NCBI GenBank assembly: GCA_002633005.1
Contig: NMRA01000176.1
Location: 164,797 to 187,485 of the forward strand
DNA: 22,689 nucleotides
Origin: Phoronis australis
Lineage: Eukaryota; Phoronida; Phoronidae
Direction of reading: 5' to 3'
Positions 1 through 8,428 of the stretch are shown here, in pieces; the stretch's first letter is position 1, and each line of letters starts with the position of its first letter. Below the pieces are notes generated by a model. It saw nothing but the letters and a program-made list of their open reading frames with translations. It was not told the DNA's origin and made no database searches. The position numbers and the translations under genes are program-made.

Positions 1-8
1 GTGACATG

Positions 9-249
9 CAGTGGCAGATCTACGATTTCAGTAAGGGGGGGGGGGGTTTAGGATTCGAAAGAATCCGAGGCGCGTAGCGCCGAGGAGAAGGAAGGTCGCG
101 AGAGGGTTTCCCTCCTCCCGTGTAAGATTTTTTGGGATTTTTAGTAGCTAATTTCGTTTTTCTGGCGATTTTTTTTCCAGTTTTTATTTTTGATCCTGTC
201 CCGAGGGGGGGTTTAAACCCCCTGAACCCCCCCTGTAGATCCGCCTCTG
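9..249. mobile_element. MITE with poly-G ends and target-site duplication
   Basis: The ends are imperfect inverted repeats: the left starts CAGTGGCAGATCTAC and the right, read inward, starts CAGAGGCGGATCTAC (13 of 15 identical). The sequence tgacatg at 2-8 recurs at 248-254, so either a 5-bp duplication (acatg) flanks a 241-bp element, or a 7-bp duplication flanks a 239-bp one. The interior has runs of G next to the left end and C-rich stretches next to the right end, which is typical of the 'GGCGGATCTAGGGGGG' MITEs seen in many marine invertebrates. The CAG-type ends suggest a hAT-like origin, but hAT elements normally make 8-bp duplications, so the superfamily is uncertain. It is non-autonomous. 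The long minus-strand reading frame over it is a by-product of base composition. Confidence 0.65.
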
Positions 250-330
250 ACATGTAACTCTGGACACAAACATCACTTAGTGAGTAAGAAAGAACATGCG
301 AGGCCATTTTTATGACAGTTCGGCCGAAAA

Positions 331-346
331 CCGGGTTAAAACCCGG
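331..346. repeat. Short perfect stem-loop (CCGGGTT/AACCCGG)
   Basis: Seven-base arms (331-337 and 340-346) are separated by two bases, in otherwise AT-rich sequence about 80 bp right of the MITE. No U-tract or gene end is near, so there is no reason to call it a terminator. It may be part of another repeat end. Confidence 0.4.
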
Positions 347-584
347 CGTTTTAACAAAACCAGTCAAGAAACCCCGCTAAGGATGCGTGCATGTGGGGCT
401 GCGCCGAATGCAATATGATTATCAGTTTCCGTGTCCATGGTTAGGCCATATACCTGTTTGCGAGTACATCAACAAATAAAAAAAATATGTTCAGGAGCAT
501 TTGACCCATGCATTTGTTTTTATGAGGTATTTTAAGAGTTCCAAGTAACTTCGTATTTTTGTGTTCGTTATAAGAGAACAAGTG

Positions 585-741
585 CAGCCTCCCATTCAGT
601 AACGCTAGGACTTTGCTAAAAAGCAAGACTTCGCGAGATTACGTGAGATATTGCCGTGCATTTTGAATAAGAACACGTGACTTTGAATAGGTATTAGCTA
701 GGTCCTAGCGTTGGTCCTAGCGTCTACTGAACGCACGCCAG
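585..741 (+). mobile_element. MITE family A, copy 1
   Basis: This 157-bp unit occurs again at 8031-8188 in the same orientation. The internal terminal repeats are TTCAGTAACGCTAGGAC at 595-611 and, inverted, GTCCTAGCGTCTACTGAA ending at 731. The subterminal CTAGGTCCTAGCG block at 709-722 adds a second partial palindrome. The homology between copies extends about 10 bp outside these inverted repeats (cagcctccc on the left, cgcacgccag on the right), so the true ends are probably at 585 and 741. I see no convincing target duplication. The element is too short to encode anything and is non-autonomous. Confidence 0.6.
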
Positions 742-1907
742 ACTTTCGATCAGGGTTCAGTTAATTAAGACAAATTCGCTCTTGATCATACACCTACATG
801 TACTACATACCCATACTAAGTCCGGAAATCAGTGGTCCAGTTAGGGTTATGGCGTTTCGAGAAAAGTGTCAAAATTATTTGACAGTGCACTTCGTAACTT
901 ATTGTAATTCGGTCTCAGAAATTGGTGATCGAATTCAATTGAAATTTCAGATACTAATATTATTGCACTTTTCCCAAAAAATGAGAAATTGTTTTAAACT
1001 TTCGCGTAAAAATATGACAGTTCCCTACTTTTTAAAATGCATGAGAATTCCTCCATAAGTGGGTAGTTACCCTATGCACTGTCGACTGGAAACCCCAGAC
1101 ACATCACCAAATGAAATAGTCTACTGTTTGTGAAATCGTAGCGATTCATCTATAATTTTGGGCAATTGTTGACAGATGTTTACGCCGACCTTACCCTAAA
1201 CAAAGGTTCAACTCCGGTAGTTAGTAAGTATTGGTGCAGCTCGCGGTAAATTTGCACCCATGATTTGGACAAAGTGCAAAACCTTTAATTCCAGACTTAA
1301 TTAATTAATAGTCACGTAACGCTAATACCACGTGTGTTTCCATTTGCCGTCAGCCAGTCACAAGCCTATCAACAACAGAAACTGTGCGGGTGGGAAACTT
1401 TTGTTTATAATACCACGGTTGTTGCAATACCGTAAACAAGAAACTGTTATTGATGCCGAGACCAACTCAAACGAGCAATCCTGAAATTTTTCTTCGACAA
1501 CTACACCGCATTGCTGACATCATGGTCCATGCTGGCATGGAAATTTCTTTTCCCGCCACAACACTTAGTTGTTATTGTTTTGCGTTTACATAAGTCATGT
1601 TGAGTAGCATGATTTATGTTTTGCCCCAGTGACCAATCGTAGGCCGTTTCATTGACTGTTCTTGGCCAATCAGTGAATAGACGCTCACCAAATGTACACG
1701 TGCTCGTCTGGCCCACATCCGAAGCACTGTACTATACCTACTCGTATTTACTTAGACTTTTTTCTTATTTCACGTTAGTACACCCTAGAGTTGGAAATTT
1801 TGTATCAAAATACCAGTTCCCAAACATTGACGTCTTAAAATTTTCATTTTTTCCAATGAGTTTTGTAAAAAGGAATACTTACTGATGAACTTTTTGGCGC
1901 GCACGAA
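742..1907. other. Intergenic, upstream region of the 2027 gene
   Basis: I recognise no gene or mobile-element protein here. The stretch is AT-rich. Two CCAAT boxes (1633-1637 and 1666-1670) lie about 270-310 bp upstream of the expected transcription start of the downstream gene, which is further than CCAAT boxes usually sit, so their role is open. The reading frames at 798-1058 and 1501-1885 look like chance frames. Confidence 0.4.
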
Positions 1908-1914
1908 TATATAG
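1908..1914 (+). promoter_or_regulatory. TATA box of the intronless 2027 gene
   Basis: The sequence is TATATAG, preceded by a GC-rich patch (GGCGCGC at 1896-1902) in AT-rich surroundings. A start of transcription about 30 bp downstream (near 1940) would give a 5' untranslated leader of about 85-90 bases and put the first AUG at 2027. A TCAGTC initiator-like motif also occurs just before 2010. TATA boxes are common by chance in AT-rich DNA, so position relative to the reading frame is the main support. Confidence 0.45.
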
Positions 1915-2026
1915 ACCTATTTCTCTGTTATGACACTGTAAACAGTTCATTGTGTCTACGATCATAACAACTCCATTCATTGTAGGAGTGTGGTTGTTGT
2001 TCAGTCTCATTTAAAATTCTGTCAAA

Positions 2027-2485
2027 ATGCCGATAATTACTGAGCAATACGAGTCTTCGGAGGGAAGATTCGATGGACACAGTATTAATGTTGGATGTGA
2101 CATGGATAACTTGGTGCTAAAACTTGCAGAGAATCTGAAACTAAAGGCCGCGCGAAAACAACAAGCGTACGGAATCAACAACAGCCATGCCCATGGGCAT
2201 GTTGCTTGTGACCGAGTGTCGAGTACAAGTTTGTCGGAAGATAGGCTACATAAAGTCCGGCATTCTAATGGCAATCTTAATAATAGGACTAATCCTAAGT
2301 GGACCAAGTATTTCAGAAAGAACACTCGCGTGACAGACACTCACAGACTTCTGCTAAAGTTACTCAGGGAAGGAACATTAATCAAGGCGGCGGTTGACCG
2401 TTTGAAAAACAAAACGGATTGCGGAGAGTTCGAGAAGACCACAGCTTCACTCCTGTCTAATTATGACTCTGAAGGCGAAGTGTAA
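2027..2485 (+). CDS. Intronless 152-residue protein, family not recognised
   Basis: This is one uninterrupted frame starting at an AUG in a good Kozak context (GTCAAAATG) and ending in TAA. Amino-acid use is balanced and protein-like, unlike the low-complexity frames elsewhere in the window. I recognise no domain. Visible features are a probable amphipathic helix at about residues 24-47 (DMDNLVLKLAENLKLKAARK), a His/Ser/Asn-rich middle, a basic segment around 90-103 (NPKWTKYFRKN), a second Leu/Lys-rich helix at about 106-128 (HRLLLKLLREGTLIKAAVDR), and an acidic tail ending DSEGEV. There is no signal peptide or membrane segment, so a soluble cytosolic or nuclear protein is likely. The combination of one exon, a TATA box and a short reading frame resembles stress-induced or immediate-early genes, but this is only analogy. 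No AATAAA signal is evident in the next 700 bp. A processed or lineage-specific gene is also possible. Confidence 0.6.
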   Translation: MPIITEQYESSEGRFDGHSINVGCDMDNLVLKLAENLKLKAARKQQAYGINNSHAHGHVACDRVSSTSLSEDRLHKVRHSNGNLNNRTNPKWTKYFRKNTRVTDTHRLLLKLLREGTLIKAAVDRLKNKTDCGEFEKTTASLLSNYDSEGEV

Positions 2486-3107
2486 ATTTCATCGTGTTAT
2501 TGTGATTATTCGGCAATGCATCCCCGTCTTACATTCCATCGTGAATGGCAGAAAAGTTGGACAGATTCCAAATTGATCGATTTGTTATTCGTCTCGCGCC
2601 CCATTGACCCGTTGTCTCACACCGGTTGACCCGATTTTAACCAGGTCACAGGCTGTAGTGTAAACAATGACTGGGGTGCAAAAAATCCATGGTGCTGTGA
2701 TATCGCATGGACTGAATGTGAAATCCGCTAATATTTTCCGATTCAAGGGTGCATTATTGTTTTTCAAGGCGTGTCAACCAAAAAGAAATGTGGTGCGTGT
2801 GTAATACTCGGATTGACTTGAGCAAAAATTCTTTGCTTGAACTTGAAAGGAAGTGGGAGAACTGTTTCTGCATATGTGATATCGCTGTGGTGATATGATT
2901 TGTGTTAAGTAATCTCAGTTACTTGTTGGGACAATTTCACCAATGTTGTTGTTATTATTTTTACATTCTTTTTGTACCGTTTGTCTGCAATTCTTGATTG
3001 TATATCTGGAAACGATGTATTAATGAACAAATGTAAAAAAATTCAATTTGGACGTTTTATTCTTGCTCTAGCGCTCACCCCAGTGCCTGCATGGGCACAA
3101 GTGCTCG
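2486..3107 (+). other. Probable 3' UTR and intergenic DNA
   Basis: I see no further gene. No AATAAA or ATTAAA signal was found, so the end of the upstream transcript cannot be placed. The sequence becomes strongly AT-rich after 2900. Confidence 0.3.
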
Positions 3108-3156
3108 GTTGCATGAAACAATCCCAAATAGGGACTCAGCTAAGGTGCCTAAATCT
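3108..3156 (+). repeat. Left arm of a 49-bp inverted repeat
   Basis: These 49 bases (starting GTTGCATGAAACA) match the reverse complement of 3482-3530 at 44 positions (about 90 percent). The two arms are separated by 325 bp of AT-rich DNA, so the region could fold into a long hairpin. Both arms can be read in the same frame to give CMKQSQIG followed by QLR and LNL. Of the five differences, at least two are silent in that frame, which is too few to argue for coding. Confidence 0.6.
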
Positions 3157-3481
3157 TTTTCGTAATTGTTTCGTTCTTTAGGCACAGATGTATTTTTTTC
3201 TATAATTTTATCTTTATCATGAGTTCTTCTTTAACTAATGACATTTTATAATAATATAACTAAAAACTGAGCCCTTAATTCATCAATCAAAACAGTTTGG
3301 GACATAGTCCTTAAATTGGGGGCGTTGCATGAAAAGATTCCTACTTATTTTCAATGATATTTAGAATTCAATTAAGATTTCACTCCTAATTTGTATCAAA
3401 GCCTAAAATTGGCGTAGCAATGATACACAAACGGCATAAGGTAGGACAAGCAGTGTTTTCACAAGCCCGCAGATCCGCAGT

Positions 3482-3530
3482 AGATTTAGAGACCTTAGTT
3501 GAGGCCCTATTTGGGACTGTTTCATGCAAC
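3482..3530 (-). repeat. Right arm of the 49-bp inverted repeat
   Basis: This is the partner of the left arm. On this side the minus-strand frame stays open across the arm and beyond it (about 77 residues, 3403-3636). I recognise no protein. The arms may be two independent insertions of a dispersed repeat in opposite orientation, or the ends of one foldback element. Confidence 0.6.
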
Positions 3531-6500
3531 TGGGCAATGGCATCCCCAGTGCCAGATTATCCAAATTCTTAACCCGCACAACCACGGGGTCGTGCTGTAG
3601 CCAAAGGGCCTTCTTGAAAGATGTGTCGATGATCAATCAAGTGCGAAGTGAAAATTGTGAAGACTGGGTCAAGGGTTGGGGAAGGGCTCTTGACTGGGTC
3701 TTTGACAGGGTTGTAGCTCTGGATAATTGAGATATGCATTTTTTACTAAAAAAGTAGGGTGCATCCTTCAATGATCACCCATTGGGGAAGTTCCTGAAAT
3801 ACCGACACCCTTTTGTACACACAATCCTAAAACCTCACCGTTCCTTTGGTATTCTTGAATATCCCATGCCTAAAATAGTACAAGAAGAGACTCCTATTGT
3901 CAAAGATAAGCATCTGAAGAGCCAAAATTTAGACATATTAACAATGTGGTGTAGTTGGAAGAGGGAACTATTTGTGAGGTTTCAAGCTCCGAAAATGAGT
4001 GCTTTTGTATAAAAAACAATCCTTAAATGCACCCTTCCGTTTGTAGTAAGATTTTCAGAAAATACACTCTTTCGAAGGTAATAAAATGGTGAGAAACGCA
4101 GCCAAGAGTTACACGTTGCACGTATGAGCGTCCTGTACGGTAGTACACCCTCGTCCTGGTAGCTATTCCAAATATGTGACAAGCGGAGGCACGGCAGAGT
4201 AAGCTCTAATACTGTGACGACCACGGATGATCGCTATGGCTATGAGGGTGGCAGCAGTACCGACGGGGGTAGGAGTAGTGCGTAGAACCCTCACCTGTGA
4301 CGATGTATTAGGGCTGCCACACTGCAGCGTATGAGCGCGAAGAAACCTGCATTGCACTGTAAATCTCGTTGGTTCAATACGTTTTGAGAGTCATTCTGAT
4401 AGTGCCAACTTACAAGGTCATAAGTTGCCAAATCTGATGAGAGATTAGACATCACATCCGACGTTTTAGAGCCATAATTGCAGCACGCAGGGCGTGTATT
4501 AGTCGTGAAGGAGTGATTTTCTAAAACTAATTTTAATTTTTTAAGACAGGCCGGGCTGTCACGGAAATGGTCTCAATATTTAATTGGGAGAAGGACTGTT
4601 TCAGCGAGATAACTATACACATGTATTTGCCGTTACTCGATTTGCAGGTTCCCCGGGACAACAAACGAAAACGAACGGTGTCTCAGTTTCAATCTCAGTT
4701 TCAATGCCTTCTCGATACACATGTAGGCATCAACTCGGTGCAATGTGCATAAAGAGCTTGCACAAACTGTAATTGTGTTGTTTCCTTCGCTTAGTTCAAC
4801 CCTGGATAAACGAACAACAAAACGGGTTTACCAGTAATGAATGTTTTCTAATTTGTTTACCACAGCTTTCATCAAAACGTCTGTAGATTTACATTGTACT
4901 CTGAACTTCTGATTTTCACAAACTTCGTATTCAAAAACTAAAAGAACACGGTGAACGATACCAGCTTTTCATTGTGTTTGCATTCGCCTGAGACAACGGA
5001 TCAACTGGCTACGCGCAGCGGAAAGTGCAAAAATTATTTAGATAAATATTTCTTAAATTCAGTGCACTTATCCCATGATCGTGAAACAGCTAAAATGTCA
5101 GTAGAAAGCCGGAGGTGGGGTAATGAAATCGTGGCGACCGCTTTAGGCGTTGGGCAGCGGGTACAGTTAAGAAATGAGAAACACAGTGAAACATGCAACA
5201 GAAAATTTTTAACAGAAAATCCGCCAACTACCATCAATTGGCCTTGACCAGAACATTTTTGTCAGTACATGTCGTCAAAACGCACGTGAAAACATACTCA
5301 GAACCATACTTCGAAGAAGTCCAATAATTTTTTTATGCATGAATTTTCCGGAGCAAATTAACCCAGACTTTTTAATTCAATGTGACAATTTAGGGAAGAC
5401 ATTCTACACTTATCCGGGGGTACCTCTATGGCAAGGGAACGGAGTCATCTGTTGCAAAACATGTATCTCATTGAGTTTTTGTTGAAATCTCGCATTTGTT
5501 TGTCTTGAACTAAATTGGCATCCATACGTAGAAGGGCCTTTTAAGGATAACCCCAGTTGCTGCTTGTTTCCTGTTTTTGAAACTATATACATGGAGCTTT
5601 TTTAAACTTACTGAAGGTGACTTTTGCCTTTTCTACTCTTGGAAGAGGGGCCCAACGATGGATTAAATTGAATTTCTTTTCCTATTTTTGTACAAAAAGG
5701 AATATAATGTCTTGGAGGGCCACCCAATGCCGTTCGTTTCAATTTTAATGATACAACCTCTCAAATCAAGGATCCCCTTTTCAGTTGGGGTCCTCTCTTG
5801 AAGGGACGGCTTGGGGAAAATTTTGCTACCCCCATTAATCTGGCTCTGTCAACTATTCACAAAGTGACGTAGATAAAATTTCAAATTGGTCGAAAAAAGC
5901 ACACAATATGTTCTTCAGATTTTAAAAAAATCAATAGCAATAACGGCTATCTGAGGATTAGTTTGAAGAACTAGGGAAGACTATTATTTGCGAACCATAC
6001 AAAAGCAATATTGTTGATGGTTTCATGATTACAAACATGTTGAGTATTTTTTTTTCGGGGGAGCGGGGCGGAAACTGGTGGATCGGAACGAACACTGACT
6101 GATCTGAATCTGTCGGACTCGTGACCGGCCGTCATGAATGAAGTCACCGACTGTGAGTGCTTTTCAAATTCTGCGCCATACTTGTGGATCATACTTTGGG
6201 ACGCCGGGTAACGTTTACGGGGCCCACATTCACAAATGAAGGTTTGTTCACTCAAAGCACGTACTAAATAATGACCTGGTCCATTAATGTTAGATAACAA
6301 GAAAATATACTAGATTCCAAAATGGCAACGCTCAATTTTTTATTTGATAAAAAAAGCATTTTGTAAAATTTAAATCCCTATATACCGTGTCCCATGAAAT
6401 TTAAACAATTCTGCCATCCATTACCGTACGTATCTTTGTGTCCAGTCGTCACTCCTTTGAGACAATCACTCTAGTAATCCGCCTCATCTCAGCCAAGCTG

Positions 6501-8030
6501 TTTAAGATCATTTGTTGGAAAGCGAAATCCATCATAAGGCTTCGTTGCACTCTTGAGTTTGGACCAGTATGTGTGTTAGTTGTGTTGGCTGTGATTGGCA
6601 TTTGAATGAACCATGTTCTAGTGTATACGCAACCCTGCTTGGTTCACCAACTATTTATATGATTGCAGTACCACTGTTGCACCCTAAATTAAAGAGACGA
6701 AAACATTGTTCTGTTATCTCTTCCCTTTGCCACAATAATAGATTCGCTGTTGGAAAAGCGCGGCCACAGTCTTCCCACAGTCGTCGCGCGGCCGACTCGA
6801 CACTATACAGAGGCTGTTGTCACGGTACTGTTGCCGATTCAGCCGCAATTTGTAAGGAATTGTTTAGTTAATTGAACCAAACTTTTGAACATTGACGAAG
6901 GTATAATGAGCATTGCTTTGTTTCAAACATTGTATAGTGTGCATTCAACATCTGTTGCATGAGGCAGCCATTACTTCTTAGTTTCCCAACAATTTTGAAT
7001 GCTTCCTATCGACACGGTACTCGATTGTACCATATGGAGAGGCGTCTTTTGTTTGGCGATTAGGAAACAGAGAAAGAGCCAGTGATAGCACTGCATACTC
7101 GGACTGAAGGAAAAGGCAATGGTAGGTGCAAACCATTTATGGCACTGTGGTCTATAAAAGCTGAACACGTCATTAAAATTTGAGCTTTCAGTCTTTGTGT
7201 GGTAAAATTGATTAGCGATCCCACTACAGAATTGAGGAGAAAGTAGCAATCGAAGTCTTTCGTATTTTGGCTACCGTCACCAGTGATAATAATAGACTGG
7301 GAAAACCTATGTAACTACAAATCGCTTATCTGACCCCCAAAGATACCCGGCAGTCAGTTTTTAGGAGCAAGAACGCTTTTCACGATGCATATGCTTTTAA
7401 CGGATCGTCATGCAAAGCGGGGTTGGTAGAGAGTTGAAGGTTTTCCATCGGTTGTCAAGAAGGATATTGAAATCCTGAAACGTAATGTTGGATGTGTCAT
7501 TTTGCAGCGGCAAAGATCTGGTTATGGCGCTTTGTGAAAATACTCCGCTCTGTTTTGACGCTATTTGTCTTCGTCTCCGTCGTCAATGTTGAAAAGCAAG
7601 TGTTGAGAGGCTACGACACCAAAAAAACGTGGGATACAACCGAGTTGGTGATTTTTTTTTTGTTTTTAATAAAAGTAATGGAAATCACTGCAAAGATCAC
7701 ACCAATCATTGTCTACTAAAGTCATTAACTTCAGTCGAGATTACATGAAAAACAGGGACGTGTTATGAAGCTGTGTTTGTTTACTGGTTGACAATTATTT
7801 CCTTTAGAACTACATGCAAATGCCATTTCTTTAACTGAACCAGTGGAACTCCCGGCTTAAGTTTTCTGGCGAGTTTGGCGAGATAACGCAAAATCTCGCT
7901 GCCCATGCAGTGTTTCGCCAATACCTTTCCGACCTTAACTGCCAGCGTGCTCACATGCTGAAATCAGTGACTGGTTGACGCAAAAACCAATGTTTCCGTC
8001 AAGCGAGGTAAGATGGTGCGAAACGCAGAT
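3531..8030. other. Long intergenic stretch without a recognisable gene
   Basis: I read all six frames for known domains and found none that I can support. The 60-109 residue frames present are of the size and composition expected by chance. Small structures include a weak inverted GGGTGCA pair at about 3758 and 4030 that might be MITE ends, and a 12-bp direct duplication at 4681-4704. The stretch lies downstream of the oxidase gene. Confidence 0.35.
4681..4704. repeat. Two exact copies of a 12-bp unit
   Basis: TCTCAGTTTCAA occurs twice head to tail. It is a minor local duplication with no evident function. Confidence 0.6.
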
Positions 8031-8188
8031 CAGTCTCCCGTTCAGTAACGCTAGGACCTCGCTAAAAAGCAAGACTTCGAAAGATTACGTGAATTATTGT
8101 CGTGTATTTTAAATGAGAATACGTGACTTGGACTAGATTTTAGCTAGGTTCTAGCGTATAGGTCCTGGCTTCACTGAACGCACGCCAG
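8031..8188 (+). mobile_element. MITE family A, copy 2
   Basis: This is the second copy of the 157-bp element found at 585-741, in the same orientation and diverged by scattered substitutions and small indels. Its inverted repeats are TTCAGTAACGCTAGGACC at 8041-8058 and GGTCCTGGCTTCACTGAA at 8161-8178. It ends about 100 bp before the stop codon of the oxidase gene, so it probably lies within that gene's 3' untranslated region, in antisense orientation. Confidence 0.6.
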
Positions 8189-8287
8189 GTTTCACCACCA
8201 CCAGGAGCCGACAACGAGAAGAAACACTATTGTTGTGGTGACGTGCAAGATTCAATTTTTTCTGAAGAAAGTACAGATACTATTTCA

Positions 8288-8428
8288 TTATAGCCGCGCC
8301 CATAGCTTTGTTTCGTGTATCACCATCGACCGTTGTATGTCGCTCAGTTCGGCGCATCCAGCCAATGCCATCACTTGTCTCAGTTCATCTCTTAGAAGCT
8401 CAAGAATTCGGCGGACACCATTTTCACC
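8288..8428 (-). CDS. HAO1: Oxidase last exon with PTS1 signal
   Basis: The acceptor is TTTCTACCAG. It encodes [20 protein letters not shown], then [16 protein letters not shown], and ends HETKLWARL before TAA (8288-8290). This matches the family's GEKGV...L..E...AMALSGC C-terminus. The terminal tripeptide ARL is a peroxisomal targeting signal type 1. It is short and easily missed because no long open frame marks it. Confidence 0.88.
   Translation of the reverse strand, partial: GENGVRRILELLRDELRQVMALAGCAELSDIQRSMVIHETKLWARL

Noticed and set aside
20-367. 115-residue minus-strand frame rich in Pro, Lys and Gly
   Set aside because: It coincides with the poly-G MITE; its composition follows the G and A/T runs of the element.
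1190-1225. GGTTCAACTCC, resembling a tRNA B box
   Set aside because: No matching A box or cloverleaf could be drawn around it.
2011-2340. 109-residue minus-strand frame opposite the orphan gene
   Set aside because: The plus-strand frame has the TATA box, Kozak context and better composition; the antisense frame is its shadow.
4326-4341. 16-base match (TATGAGCGCGAAGAAA) to the start of the THAP gene at 22348
   Set aside because: The similarity stops immediately on the right, and no THAP residues follow; probably chance.
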